A stretch of 64,000 nt of DNA from Acidovorax radicis N35 (GCF_000204195.1 NZ_AFBG01000020.1:558001-622000), one strand, 5' to 3'; positions 48,168 through 58,064 are shown, counted from the first letter of the stretch. A program made the numbers and translations. Notes: generated by a model from the sequence alone, not told the origin.

Positions 48168-50345
48168 TCAAAACCGGTACGTCGAAGTCAACGTATACGT
48201 CCGCGCCTGCCCGTAGAAGCAATCGCCCCGTGCCAGGCACTGGGTGATGTGCACCTTGTCCGCCAGGTTGACTACGTTGAAGGCCACGCGCCAGTCGCCG
48301 GCGTCGTACGCCACCATGGCATCGGCTAGCGTGGCGGCCGGGGTGCTGATGGCGCTGGTGCCGCTCCACTGCGAGCCGGTGTAGCGCACGCCGGCGCCCA
48401 CTGTCCAGCCGCCGCGGCCTTCGCTGGCGAAGCGGTGGCTCAGCCAGGTCGAAGCCGTGTGGCGAGGGGTGCTCGCCACGGGCAGGCCCTGGTCGCCGGT
48501 GTTGCTGCGGCTGATCTTGGCATCAGTGAAGGCATAGCCCACGGTCCAGTCCCAGTTGCGGGCGAGGCTGGCGGTCATCTCGGCCTCGAAGCCCTTGACC
48601 TTCACTTCGCCGATCTGCAGGCTGTTGAGCGGGTTGGTCGGGTCGGTGGTCTTGCGGTTCTTCTCCCGCAACTGGTAGACGGCGGCAAAGGCGCTGATGC
48701 CCTGGCCCGGGGGCTGCCATTTCACGCCGGCCTCCCATTGTTCGCCGCGCTGGGGCTTGAAGGGGACGCCGAAAAGGTTGGCGCCACCCAGGGGCTGGAA
48801 GGATTCGGAATAGCCCGCATAGGGTGCCCATCCGCCATCCATCTGGTAGGTCACGCCAGCGCGCTTGGTCCAGGCATTGTCGTCTGCCGCTGCTGCGGGG
48901 CGGCCTTCGGTGTCGCTCTTGGCGTTGTCGTGGCGCAGGCCCAGCGTGGCCGTGAAGCGGCCCCACTTGATCTGGTCCTGGGCGTAGAAGCCCAGCTGGC
49001 GCTGCTCCACGCTGGGCACGCGTGCCAGGGCCGATGCCGATGGCGCCGTGAAGTTGCCGTAGACGGGGTTGTACACGTCGATGGCGGGCGCCACAGACCT
49101 CCAGCTTTGCTGGCCCCAGTGGTTGCGCTGCACGTCCAGGCCGCCCAGCACGGTGTGCTCGGTGTCACCCCAGCGCAGCTTGCCTTCGACCTGGGTATCG
49201 ACCAGCAGCATGCGTGCGGTGCCCAGTGTCCACGATGCGTCGCGCAGCACGGTGCGGTTGTCCGCGTTGAACACGGGGCGCGCGGGGCGGCCCAGCGCGG
49301 CGTTGGCGGCAAAGCTGGTGTACAGCGTGCGGTAGTCCACCTCGCTCACGCTGCGGCGCAGGTTCTGGCGCACGGTCCAGGCGCTGTCGATTTGGTGGCT
49401 GAACAGGTAGCCCCAGGAGGTGCTTTCGGAGTTGTAGCGGTCCCAGCCCGGCTCGCTGATGAAGGTGGAGGTGGGGATCTGGCCGTAACGGTTGGGCAAC
49501 TGCGTGCCCTGCCAGGGGAAGAAGCCGATCAGCGATCCGCTCTTGTCCTTCTGGTGCGTGAACTGTAGCGTGAGCGAGGTGGCGGCGCTGGGCTTCCAGG
49601 TCACGGTGGGGGCGATCACCAGGCGGTCATCGCGCACGTGGTCCACCTGTGTGTCGCTGTCGCGGCCCACGGCCACCAGGCGGTAGAGCCACTGGCCGTC
49701 TTCGGTGAGTTTGCCAGTCATGTCTGCGGCGATCTGCTTGCGCGCATGGTTGCCCAGCTGCACCTGCACCTCGCGCAGCGGCTCGGCCTGCGGGCGTTTG
49801 CTGGTGAGGTTGAGTACGCCACCCACACTGCCCTGGCCGTACAGCACCGACGAGGGGCCGCGCAAGAACTCCACGCGCTCCAGCGTGTATGGATCGGGCC
49901 GCGTGTCGTTCCAGTAGCCGATGAAGCGCACCATGCCGTCCAGGTACTGCGTCACGTCGCCGCCGCGCGCCTTGAAGGTGTCCTGGCGGCTGTCGAAGTA
50001 GTTGGACACGGCACCTGCCGTGTAAGCCGTCACCTGGCGCAGCGTTTGCACACCCTGGGCCTCCATTTGGTCGCGGGTGATCACGCTGATGGCCTGCGGC
50101 GTTTCGATGAGCGGCGTGTCGGTCTTGGTGGCGCTGAGCGCACGTTTTGCCACAAAGCCCGTGACGGGCGCCGTGGGGTTTTTCTGTTCAGTGCCCGCAT
50201 TGACGGTGACAGGGGCGAGCGCCTTTTCCGCAGTGGGTTCGGTGGTGCCAGGGGCTGTGGCCTGCTGCGCGTGGGCGGCGCCACACAGGGCCAGCAAGGC
50301 CGCATGTGCGATGGCGGTGCGGTAGACGGTGATGCCAGGTGTCAT
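48168..50345 (-). CDS. TonB-dependent siderophore receptor 1
   Basis: A 725-aa outer-membrane receptor of the FhuA/FpvA-like group. The signal TAIAHAALLALCGAAHA is followed by a plug domain (TPQAISVITRDQMEAQGVQTL, FLRGPSSVLYGQGSVGGVLN) and a 22-strand barrel that ends TLTSTYRF with the terminal Phe. It lacks an N-terminal STN signalling domain. It follows receptor 2 by 124 bases on the same strand, in a probable iron-uptake operon. The ferric ligand is not known. Confidence 0.93.
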   Translation of the reverse strand: MTPGITVYRTAIAHAALLALCGAAHAQQATAPGTTEPTAEKALAPVTVNAGTEQKNPTAPVTGFVAKRALSATKTDTPLIETPQAISVITRDQMEAQGVQTLRQVTAYTAGAVSNYFDSRQDTFKARGGDVTQYLDGMVRFIGYWNDTRPDPYTLERVEFLRGPSSVLYGQGSVGGVLNLTSKRPQAEPLREVQVQLGNHARKQIAADMTGKLTEDGQWLYRLVAVGRDSDTQVDHVRDDRLVIAPTVTWKPSAATSLTLQFTHQKDKSGSLIGFFPWQGTQLPNRYGQIPTSTFISEPGWDRYNSESTSWGYLFSHQIDSAWTVRQNLRRSVSEVDYRTLYTSFAANAALGRPARPVFNADNRTVLRDASWTLGTARMLLVDTQVEGKLRWGDTEHTVLGGLDVQRNHWGQQSWRSVAPAIDVYNPVYGNFTAPSASALARVPSVEQRQLGFYAQDQIKWGRFTATLGLRHDNAKSDTEGRPAAAADDNAWTKRAGVTYQMDGGWAPYAGYSESFQPLGGANLFGVPFKPQRGEQWEAGVKWQPPGQGISAFAAVYQLREKNRKTTDPTNPLNSLQIGEVKVKGFEAEMTASLARNWDWTVGYAFTDAKISRSNTGDQGLPVASTPRHTASTWLSHRFASEGRGGWTVGAGVRYTGSQWSGTSAISTPAATLADAMVAYDAGDWRVAFNVVNLADKVHITQCLARGDCFYGQARTYTLTSTYRF

Positions 50346-50469
50346 GGTGCTGTTTCTCTGATCATTGAAAAAGGGTGTCAGTCCCGAAGGCGCCAGGTCG
50401 TGTCATCGCGCACCTCGCTTCGGGCTATCCACTGAAGTGGTCAGGCTGTGGGGTGGAGGCGCTTGGCCC

Positions 50470-52611
50470 TCAGAACGTGTAGTCCAGCGACACCTGCAAG
50501 CTGCGTGGCGTGCCCGGCACGACGGAGCCAAAGCCCGCTGCGGTGGTCGTTCCGTCCAGGTAGTAGCGGCGGTTGCCCGCGTTCTTCAGGTTGGCCTGCA
50601 GCCGCACGCCACCCGCAAACTGGTAGCCCACGGCCAGGTCGACCACGGTGTAGCCCGGCAGGCGCCACTTGTTGTCGTTGGCGATGAACTTGTCGCCCTG
50701 GTGCACCAGGCCGCCACCCACCCACAGGCCGGGCAGTTGCGGCAGGCGGTACTGCGTCCACAGCGATGCGTTGCGGCGCGTGGCCAGCGCGACGCGGTTG
50801 CCCACGTTGGCCCCGGCGGTGGTGTCGGCCAGCACCTTGGGGTTTTGGAAGCTCGCATTGGCCGTCACCGTCCAGCCAGGGGTGATGCGGCCTTGCAGCT
50901 CCAGCTCCACGCCCTTGATGCGCTGGCGCGCGGTCAGCACCGAGTAGCCGGGGTGTTGCGGGTCGGTGGCGGGCGCGTTGGTCAGCTCCAGGTCGAAGGC
51001 CGACACCGTGGTCATCAGGCGCTTGTCCAGCCATTCCTGCTTCCAGCCCACTTCCAGCTGCTTGCCTTCGGAGGGCGGCGCGGCGCGGTCGCCCCAGATC
51101 AGCGTGCCCGAGTTGGCCTGGAACGAGCGTGCGTAGCTGGTGTACACCATGCTGCCCGGGCGCAGTTCCCAGCTCAGGGCGGCGCTGGGCTGGGTCTGGC
51201 TCAGGTCGGTGACGGGCGCGGTGTAGGCGTCCTTGAACTTGTCATGGCGCAGGCCCAGCAGCAGGCCGAAGTCGCCCAGCACCATGCGGTCCTGCACGAA
51301 CACGCCGGTGTTGCGGGCGTCGGAGGAGAGCTTGCCCACCCCGGTGGAGGCCACGGGTGGCACCAGGCCTGCGACGGGGTTGTAGAGATCGATGGCGCCC
51401 AGGTTGCCTGTGGTGCGCGCGCCGTAGAAGCCCGCAATGGCGCGCCAGTCCAACCCCGCCAGCATCGTGTGTTTTACCGCGCCGGTTTGCAGCTGCGCGC
51501 GCAGTTCGGCCAGCGCGGTGTCCGACGTGTATTTTTGTCCCGGCGCCATCCAGTAGGTGCGTGGCACGCGGCCGTTGGCCGCCGGGCCCATGGGCGACAC
51601 GATGTTCACGTTGCGAAAGGTCTCGTTGCGCGACAGGTGCACGCGGGCTTCCAGCTGGTCAGTCAAACGGTGCTGCAGCTCGGTGGAGTAAAAGCGCAGA
51701 TGGCCGTCGGTCTTCAACCAGGGCTCGCCGTAGAACGCGCCCACCGGCAGCACGTCGGCGCTGCGTGGATTCTTGGGGTCTGGCACCGCCAGACCGGAGG
51801 TGGAGGTGCCGTCGATGCTTTGGGTCTCCGCCTGCGCGCGCCAGACGGTGTCGGGCGTGACCTGCCACTCCAGGCTGCCTGCAATGCCTTGCTTGCGCGG
51901 GGTGTTGCCATCCACAAAACTGCCGCCCCGGCTGGCGCCGCCGTCGAGCCGGTAGCGCAGCGTTCCATCGGCGTTGAGCGGGCCGGTCAGGTCGAACTCG
52001 GCGCTGCGCCAGCCGTGGCTGCCGGCGCCGATCTTGATGGTGCGCAGCGGGTCGGCCTGGGGACGCTTGCTCACGTAGTTGACCAGGCCGCCAGGCGCGA
52101 CCTGGCCGAACTCCAGCGCGGCGGGGCCCTTGATGACTTCGACCCGTTCGATGTTGAACAGCGGTGGGTCCAGCAGGTGGACGAACTTGGCGCCGTCGCG
52201 CAGGAAGTTGTAGGTGTTGTTGGCCCACAGCCCGCGGATGGAGAACTGCGAGTACGAGCCGTAGTACTCGCTGCGCGTGGCCACGCCCGAGGCATTGCGC
52301 AGCACGTCGCGCTCGGTGGTGGCCATCTGCTGCTCCAGCAGCGCGTTGTCGATCACGCTGACCGAGCGCGGTGTCTCCAGCACCGACAGGCCCAGGCGCG
52401 AACTGCTTTGCGCGCGCCGCGCGGGCGTGGCCGCCTCGCCTGCGGTGGAGTCGATGACGTCGACCTGGCGCAGGGAGGGAGCGGCTGTTGGAGCGTCGGC
52501 GGGTATGGGGGCCGGTGCGGGTGCTGTGCTGTTCTGCGCGAACGCGGTGCCGCACACAGCCAGCAGCGCGGCGTGCGCTATAGCGGTGCGCAAGAGATTG
52601 GGGTGAATCAT
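50470..52611 (-). CDS. TonB-dependent siderophore receptor 2
   Basis: A 713-aa receptor. The signal (TAIAHAALLAVCGTAFA) is almost the same as that of receptor 1. The plug has VLETPRSVSVIDNALLEQQM and VIKGPAALEFGQVAPGGLVN; the barrel ends LQVSLDYTF. No STN domain. A REP-like palindrome and a 163-base gap part it from the DUF4198 gene upstream. Confidence 0.93.
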   Translation of the reverse strand: MIHPNLLRTAIAHAALLAVCGTAFAQNSTAPAPAPIPADAPTAAPSLRQVDVIDSTAGEAATPARRAQSSSRLGLSVLETPRSVSVIDNALLEQQMATTERDVLRNASGVATRSEYYGSYSQFSIRGLWANNTYNFLRDGAKFVHLLDPPLFNIERVEVIKGPAALEFGQVAPGGLVNYVSKRPQADPLRTIKIGAGSHGWRSAEFDLTGPLNADGTLRYRLDGGASRGGSFVDGNTPRKQGIAGSLEWQVTPDTVWRAQAETQSIDGTSTSGLAVPDPKNPRSADVLPVGAFYGEPWLKTDGHLRFYSTELQHRLTDQLEARVHLSRNETFRNVNIVSPMGPAANGRVPRTYWMAPGQKYTSDTALAELRAQLQTGAVKHTMLAGLDWRAIAGFYGARTTGNLGAIDLYNPVAGLVPPVASTGVGKLSSDARNTGVFVQDRMVLGDFGLLLGLRHDKFKDAYTAPVTDLSQTQPSAALSWELRPGSMVYTSYARSFQANSGTLIWGDRAAPPSEGKQLEVGWKQEWLDKRLMTTVSAFDLELTNAPATDPQHPGYSVLTARQRIKGVELELQGRITPGWTVTANASFQNPKVLADTTAGANVGNRVALATRRNASLWTQYRLPQLPGLWVGGGLVHQGDKFIANDNKWRLPGYTVVDLAVGYQFAGGVRLQANLKNAGNRRYYLDGTTTAAGFGSVVPGTPRSLQVSLDYTF

Positions 52612-52623
52612 GGCGCTATCGGA

Positions 52624-52672
52624 TTAGTAGCTGTCAGCGCTTTTACATAAAGCGCTACAGCCCATTTTTAGT
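52624..52672. repeat. REP-like palindromic element, copy 5
   Basis: TAGTAGCTGTC, AGCGCTT, TTACATA, AAGCGCTACAGCCCATTTTTAG. Lies between the DUF4198 and receptor 2 genes. Confidence 0.75.
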
Positions 52673-52774
52673 GATATGAATGCCAGCCGCCCGAGTGTGC
52701 CAAGGCAGTACCACGCGCCGCGAGAGGGCGGTGGTTTGTGCGGCTAGCGAATCGGCGGTGGCGTCAGCCGGGGC

Positions 52775-53509
52775 TCAGTGGGCCTTGGGCGGCTCGGGCA
52801 GGGCGGGCGACGCCATACCATCGGCCAGCACAAAGGTCAGCGTGGTCACGTAGCTGGCTTCGCCGTACTGCCCGCCCTGGGCTTCGCCGGGGGTCTTGTC
52901 GCTGTGCTTCACCTCGGCCACGTACTGGCCCTTCCAGGGGGTGACGAAGGTCACGGTGCCGTCTTCACCCGCCTCGGCTTCGCGCGTCCAGCCGGAGGGT
53001 GCTGCCAACTGCACCTTGGCCTTGGGCAGCGGCGCACCCTTGTAGACAACCTTCAGCTGACCGGGCTTGCCGGTGGGCACCAGGTCGAGCGGGGCGGTGG
53101 GCGCCACGGGCTGTGCCAGGCCGGCCACCCAGCGGGCCGAGGGCTGCCAGAACATCGCGGGCAGGTTGCGCTTGCTGCGGTCGATCAGCGGGTAGGTGGC
53201 GGCGGCGAACAGCGTGTCTGGCGTGCCGGTGGTGGTGTAGACAAAAGCGTCCTTGCCCAGCTGGCCTTCCGCGCGCTGGGTCGTGCTACCCGTGCGTTGT
53301 TCCAGTGCGGGCACGCCCTTGAACTGGTCCAGCCGGCCGGGCGAGGTCTCGCGCAGGTTCTCGTTGAACTCGCCAAAGTGCAGGCGCGCCTGGCCCCCGG
53401 CGTTTTCGAGCCAGACCTGGTGAGCATGGGCGGTGCTCACCGCAGTGAGGGCGGCGCAGGCCAGCAGGGCGGCCAGCAGCGGGGCTTGGAGGCGTTGGTT
53501 CGAGGACAT
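52775..53509 (-). CDS. DUF4198 periplasmic protein
   Basis: A 244-aa exported protein: signal peptide (QAPLLAALLACAALTAVSTAHA), then HQVWLENAGGQARLHFGEFN, the start of the DUF4198 family, and a C-terminal Ig-like part (WKGQYVAEVKHSDKTPG). Such proteins are often encoded beside TonB receptors and are thought to bind metal in the periplasm; this is inference. Start at 53509; 29 more in-frame codons upstream lack support. Confidence 0.85.
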   Translation of the reverse strand: MSSNQRLQAPLLAALLACAALTAVSTAHAHQVWLENAGGQARLHFGEFNENLRETSPGRLDQFKGVPALEQRTGSTTQRAEGQLGKDAFVYTTTGTPDTLFAAATYPLIDRSKRNLPAMFWQPSARWVAGLAQPVAPTAPLDLVPTGKPGQLKVVYKGAPLPKAKVQLAAPSGWTREAEAGEDGTVTFVTPWKGQYVAEVKHSDKTPGEAQGGQYGEASYVTTLTFVLADGMASPALPEPPKAH

Positions 53510-53595
53510 GGACGATTTCCTTTCGGTGGTTTCAGTAACAACAAAAACAGCGGAGCGCAGGGCACCACGCCCCTGCGATGCAGGGGTGATAAACA

Positions 53596-53657
53596 CTCAT
53601 TTTTTGATAGCTGCCTGCGCTTGTTGGATAAGCGCTGGGTGGCTTTTTGACCCTAAA
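53596..53657. repeat. REP-like palindromic element, copy 6
   Basis: ATTTTTTGATAGCTGCC, TGCGCTT, GTTGGAT, AAGCGCTGGGTGGCTTTTTGAC. Lies between the DUF4198 gene and receptor 3. Confidence 0.75.
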
Positions 53658-53700
53658 TTTGGTCTGAACAGGGCCTGGGCGGCGTGGCGGCGGTGCCGCT

Positions 53701-55923
53701 TTAGAAGTCCACGCCTACGCTCAGCGACAACGTGCGCGGTGCACCCACCACCAGATAGCCCGAGCCGGGGTAGCCGCCCACCGAGGCCCAGTGGTTGCGG
53801 TTGGTCAGGTTGTCGATGCGGGCGCGCAGCGTGACGAGGCGGCCCTGCACTTCGGTGAGGTAGCGGGCACCCACGTCAAGCCGGTTCCAGCCAGGCACGC
53901 GCAGGGTGTTCGTGGCGTTGGCATAGCTGGCGCCGGTGTGCACCCAGCGGCCATCCACGGCCAGGCCCGGCACGCCGGGCACGTCCCACTCTGCACCCAG
54001 GTTGGCCTGCAGCTTGGGCACACCGATGACGCGCTGGCCGTCGGTGGCGGCAGCGCCGGTGGTCAGCTGCTTGGCGTCCAGCCAAGTCAGCCCGCCCAGC
54101 ACGCGCAGGCCCTTGGTGGCCTCGCCCTGCAGTGCCAATTCCACGCCCTGGTGGCGGTCTTTGCCGCTGGTGCTGAAGAGGTTGGCCGCGCTCAAAAACG
54201 CGCGGGGCTTGGTGGTGGAAAACAGCGCCACGCTGCCGCCCACGCGGCCCGCGTCAAACTTCACGCCCACTTCCTTTTGTTTGGAGACATAGGGCGCCAG
54301 CATCTCGCCCCGGTTGGCCGCCGTGCTGGGCGCGGTCTGGCCCTGGCTCAGGCCTTCCACATAGTTGGCATACACCGACAGGCCCTTGTCCACCTTGTAG
54401 ATGGCCGCGAGCAGCGGGCTGGTGCGGCTCTGGTCATAGCGGTCGGTCTGCACGGCGGTGCCGTAGGCGTAGTTGGCGATTTCGATTTTCTGGTGGCGCA
54501 GGCCGGCCGTGAGCAGCAGGCGGCTGTCCAGCAGCTGCACCGTGTCGCCCAGCGCAAAGCTGGTCAGGCGGGTGCTGCCCGTGCGTTGCGGGTGGGCCAG
54601 GTCGCCGCCGAAGAGGGTGTCGGCGCTAAAAGCCGGCAGGCCGGTGGCCACGGGGTTGTAGAGGTTGGTCGCCTGGGTGTTGCGCCAGTCCATGGCATAG
54701 GCGTTTTTCTTGTCGGCGCTGAAGTGCGACGCCACCGCCACCCATTCGTGGCCCACGCTGCCGGTCTGCAGCTTGCCACGCAGGCCCAGCTCGCCGGTGT
54801 TCACGCTGTCCTTGCGGGTGTTGTCAAAGCGGTAGGTGGTGGCGGCGCCGCTGGCGGCGTTGGTCACCGTGAGGTTGGCCAGTGAATTGGCTTCTTCGCC
54901 ACGGCGCGCGCCCGCCGCGGCCCAGGCCGTGGTGGTGGGCGACAGGTCCCACTCGCCGCGCAGCGTGCCGAAGGTGTCGCGTTCGTTCGAATAGCTCCAG
55001 GGCTGAGCAAAGTTGGCCTGGTTGTCGGGGGCACCCGGCACCGCCGTGACCGCAGCACCCAGCGTGACATTGGTGCGGGTGTTCTTGAGCTTGTGGTCTT
55101 GCCAGCCTATGTCGCCGGACAGGCGCACGTCGCGGCTGCGCCAGTCCAGGCCCACGGCCAGCAGGCCGAGCTGGACGTCTTCGCCATCGACCGCCGTCCC
55201 GCCGTTGCGGGCCGCCGCATTCACGCGGATGCCGGTGTTGCCATCCGGCCCAAAGCGGCGGGCAATGTCGGCCGCGATCTGTGTCTGGCCGCCGCTGGCC
55301 ACGCCAAAGGTCACGCGGTTCAAGGGCTCGTTGGGCGCCCGCTTGGGCAGCAGGTTGATGCTGCCGCCCAGACCGCCGCCATTGGGGCTGGCGCCGTTCA
55401 AAAAGGCCGATGCGCCGCGCAGCACCTCCACGCGCTCGAACAGCTCGGTGGCAATGTATTGGCGCGGCAGCAGGCTGTACAGGCCGTTGTAGGCCGTGTC
55501 GTCCGAATCGAGGATGAAGCCCCGGATGAAGAACGCTTCCTGAAAATTGCCAAAGCCGCGTGCCACGCGCACCGTGGGGTCGTTTTGCAGTACATCGCCT
55601 ACGCTGCGGGCATGGCGGTCCTGGATCAGTTCGTTGGTGTAGCTGGTGATGGAAAACGGCGTGTCCATCGCGTCCTTGGTGCCCAGGATGCCGGCACGCC
55701 CACCGCGCGCCACCTGGCCACCGGGGTAGGCGGGCGACAGGCCCTGCGCCGATGCATCGGCGCTGGCGTTGACCGTGACGGTGGACAGGGCCTTGCCCTC
55801 TGGCTCGGTGCCACTGGCCGCCGCTTGCGCCCAAGCGGCAGGCGCGGCCAGTGCGAAGAGCAACGCGGCGGCCAGGGCGGCCGGGGTCAGGGCAGGGGGG
55901 CGTGGGGAATGGGTGTTGCGCAT
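53701..55923 (-). CDS. TonB-dependent siderophore receptor 3
   Basis: A 740-aa receptor. A signal peptide (AALAAALLFALAAPAAWA) precedes the plug (MDTPFSITSYTNELIQDRHA, EVLRGASAFLNGASPNGGG-type) and a long barrel ending TLSLSVGVDF. The plug's FIRGFILDSDDTAYNGLYSL fits the catechol/ferrichrome receptor group. It follows the small membrane protein by 25 bases and is the first receptor of the iron block. Confidence 0.93.
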   Translation of the reverse strand: MRNTHSPRPPALTPAALAAALLFALAAPAAWAQAAASGTEPEGKALSTVTVNASADASAQGLSPAYPGGQVARGGRAGILGTKDAMDTPFSITSYTNELIQDRHARSVGDVLQNDPTVRVARGFGNFQEAFFIRGFILDSDDTAYNGLYSLLPRQYIATELFERVEVLRGASAFLNGASPNGGGLGGSINLLPKRAPNEPLNRVTFGVASGGQTQIAADIARRFGPDGNTGIRVNAAARNGGTAVDGEDVQLGLLAVGLDWRSRDVRLSGDIGWQDHKLKNTRTNVTLGAAVTAVPGAPDNQANFAQPWSYSNERDTFGTLRGEWDLSPTTTAWAAAGARRGEEANSLANLTVTNAASGAATTYRFDNTRKDSVNTGELGLRGKLQTGSVGHEWVAVASHFSADKKNAYAMDWRNTQATNLYNPVATGLPAFSADTLFGGDLAHPQRTGSTRLTSFALGDTVQLLDSRLLLTAGLRHQKIEIANYAYGTAVQTDRYDQSRTSPLLAAIYKVDKGLSVYANYVEGLSQGQTAPSTAANRGEMLAPYVSKQKEVGVKFDAGRVGGSVALFSTTKPRAFLSAANLFSTSGKDRHQGVELALQGEATKGLRVLGGLTWLDAKQLTTGAAATDGQRVIGVPKLQANLGAEWDVPGVPGLAVDGRWVHTGASYANATNTLRVPGWNRLDVGARYLTEVQGRLVTLRARIDNLTNRNHWASVGGYPGSGYLVVGAPRTLSLSVGVDF

Positions 55924-55948
55924 GGCGTGGTGAAGGTGCTGGCGGTGT

Positions 55949-56203
55949 TCAGGGTGGCGTGGCTCTGGTGCCCGTTTCGGTTGTTTCGGTGTGGGGTTGG
56001 CCGTGGGCTCCCTGGGCGGCGGCCGCAGGCTGTGTGTGGGGCCAGCAGTGCCAGCCCATCACCGCCACCGGAATGCCCAGGCCCACCCACGACCACCAGT
56101 CGCCCCAGGTGTCGGACACGAGGGCGGTGATCAGGCCCGTGGTGGTGAGCACGCCCATCACGATGGGCCCGCCCCACAGCGACCAGAACGGGCTCGGCTT
56201 CAT
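55949..56203 (-). CDS. small membrane protein between PepSY and receptor 3
   Basis: An 84-aa protein starting MKPSPFWSLWGGPIVMGVLT, with two predicted membrane helices (about 8-28 and 36-52: GGPIVMGVLTTTGLITALVS and WWSWVGLGIPVAVMGWH) and a polar tail. Its ATG overlaps the PepSY stop by four bases, so it is translationally coupled. Small proteins of this kind often accompany PepSY genes of iron clusters; no function is proven. Confidence 0.72.
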   Translation of the reverse strand: MKPSPFWSLWGGPIVMGVLTTTGLITALVSDTWGDWWSWVGLGIPVAVMGWHCWPHTQPAAAAQGAHGQPHTETTETGTRATPP

Positions 56204-57429
56204 GCGCGGCCCTCCGTGTGGGGCAGCGGGCTGCCGGTGCGCGCTGCAGCTGTTGTCGGCAGGCTGGTGTGGCCTTGCACGGTGGCGGCCGCGGTGGTGG
56301 TGCTGGTAGTGGCGTTGCTGGTGCTGCCCGCCTGCACGCCCTTGCGCAGCCACAGGTACAGCCCGCTGCCCAGCACCACGATGGTGGCAATGTCGAGCAG
56401 CGCCCACAGGATCTTCATCGGCATGCCACCGTAGTCGCCAAAGTGCAGCGGCTGCGACACCAGCAGCGCCGTCAGGTACCACGGCAGCTGGGGCGACGCG
56501 GTGACCTGCGCTGTGCGCGCATCCATCAGCACGGGCTTGAGCAGGCGGGAGGTGAGCGGCTCGTTGCCGCGCATGAAAAACGTGTTGTGGTGCGGGCTGG
56601 AGAACGCCGTGCCCGGGAACGCAATGAACGACAGCTTGGTGCCCGGCGCCTGCGCCTGTGCGGCCTCCAGCGCCTGCTGCAGCGGGCCGCGCTCTGTGGC
56701 GGGCACGATGGGCTGGCCTTCATAGGGTTTGAGCAGCACCGAGAGCTGGTCGTACTGCCAGTACTTGATGAGCAGGTCCGCCCACGTGTTGATCATGCCC
56801 GTGCCGCCCACCACAAACGCCCACACCAGCGTGACGATGCCCAGCAGGTTGTGCAGGTCCAGCCACTTCACGCGCGTGGATCGGTCACGCCGCACCTCGC
56901 CAAACGCGAGCTTGCGCATGAACGGCGCATACAACACCACCCCGGTGACGATGGCCACCAGCAGCAGCAAGCCCATGAAGCCCAGAAACAGCTTGCCCGG
57001 CAGGCCCGCGAACAGGTCCACATGCAGCTTGAACATCACGTACATGAAGCCCTCGTCAAAACGCGGCTGCGCCAGCACCTGGGCCGTGCGCGCATCCACC
57101 GCCACGGATCGGAAATCATCGGTGGGCGCCGGTGTGGGTGTGAGCGTGACGAACCAGACGTTGTCATCGTCCTCCGCATGCGATGCGAACTGCACCACGC
57201 GCTCGGGGTGCAATGCGTGCGCAGTGGCCAGCACCTTGTCGAGGCTGGCGCGCGGTGTGCTGGCGGGCATGGCGGGCGCCTCGACCTCGGTACCCAGCAG
57301 GTGGCCTATTTCGTGGTGAAAGATCAGCGGCAGGCCCGTGAGGCACAACAGCAGCATGAAGACGGTGCACACCAGGCTGGACCACTTGTGGGTCCAGCTC
57401 CAGCGGCGCAGGGCGGTGGGGCTCAGCAT
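56200..57429 (-). CDS. PepSY-domain membrane protein (iron reductase-like)
   Basis: A 409-aa inner-membrane protein with four helices. It starts MLSPTALRRWSWTHKWSSLV, has the conserved His of the first helix-end (FHHEIGHLL), the LDLHNLLGIVTLVWAFVVGGTG helix and QPLHFGDYGGMPMKILWALL before the last helix. PepSY_TM proteins next to TonB receptors are considered ferric-siderophore reductases. It is the first gene of the minus-strand iron block. Confidence 0.88.
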   Translation of the reverse strand: MLSPTALRRWSWTHKWSSLVCTVFMLLLCLTGLPLIFHHEIGHLLGTEVEAPAMPASTPRASLDKVLATAHALHPERVVQFASHAEDDDNVWFVTLTPTPAPTDDFRSVAVDARTAQVLAQPRFDEGFMYVMFKLHVDLFAGLPGKLFLGFMGLLLLVAIVTGVVLYAPFMRKLAFGEVRRDRSTRVKWLDLHNLLGIVTLVWAFVVGGTGMINTWADLLIKYWQYDQLSVLLKPYEGQPIVPATERGPLQQALEAAQAQAPGTKLSFIAFPGTAFSSPHHNTFFMRGNEPLTSRLLKPVLMDARTAQVTASPQLPWYLTALLVSQPLHFGDYGGMPMKILWALLDIATIVVLGSGLYLWLRKGVQAGSTSNATTSTTTAAATVQGHTSLPTTAAARTGSPLPHTEGRA

Positions 57430-58064
57430 GGTCCGGGGGTGGGGCGGCAGGGGCTGGGCTGGCACACATCCACACGGCCGGCCCACAGCGCGGGGGCAGC
57501 GATGACAGCAGCAGGAGGAGTGAAAAGGTGGTTCAAGCCAGACAACCCGAAAACATCGAAGGACGGTGGGTGCTGGCTGCAGCCTTAGAGCAGGTCTAAG
57601 GGGGAGGCTGTGGCTTGCGTATACCTAATTTTACATTGCAAATAGGAATTGTTTGTATTCGTAATGGTGGCGGGGCTGGGTGTGTTGGGAAAAAGCCCGA
57701 TCCCGTGGTGCGGGGAATGGTCTTTTTTGGGGCCGGGCATCGCGCGGAGAACGCGCAGGGTTCAGGGCAGGGGGCTTGTGGAAGAAGCCCTTGGCAGTGG
57801 CGGCCGCCGGTATCGTGTGTGCAGATTCGGGCGCTGCATGGGGCCACAGGCGGCGATGGCCATCGCATTCCCAGGCCGTATCGGTTCCATTCGTTCGGCC
57901 GGCGGGCAGCCCGCAAGTGGGCCCTCCAGCGCGCAACCTGCGCCCGCTTGCAGGCTATAGTCCCTTGGACCCAGCGTGCCGGTTTTGCAGGATCTTTGTG
58001 CCTGGGCATTGAACCAGTGCATTGGCTGCGAAGCCAGGCTGCGAGCCGCTTTCAGGAGAGTTCC
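57430..58064. other. intergenic region upstream of the iron block and secreted hypothetical
   Basis: About 635 bases without a convincing gene; it divides two divergent transcripts. An AT-rich stretch at 57615-57665 carries a possible Fur box. Long overlapping ORFs on both strands (for example 57631-57936) have no family features. Confidence 0.5.
57638..57660. promoter_or_regulatory. candidate Fur box
   Basis: TGCAAATAGGAATTGTTTGT (57638-57657) resembles degenerate Fur boxes of betaproteobacteria (GCAAAT-A-GAATT-TTTG-like dyad). It lies 210 bases before the PepSY start, as the iron block would need. The match is partial. Confidence 0.4.

Noticed and set aside
57615-58064. N-terminal extension of the secreted hypothetical protein by 150 codons
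   Set aside because: No ribosome site or signal at that start, while GTG 58065 has AGGAGAG and precedes a signal peptide.
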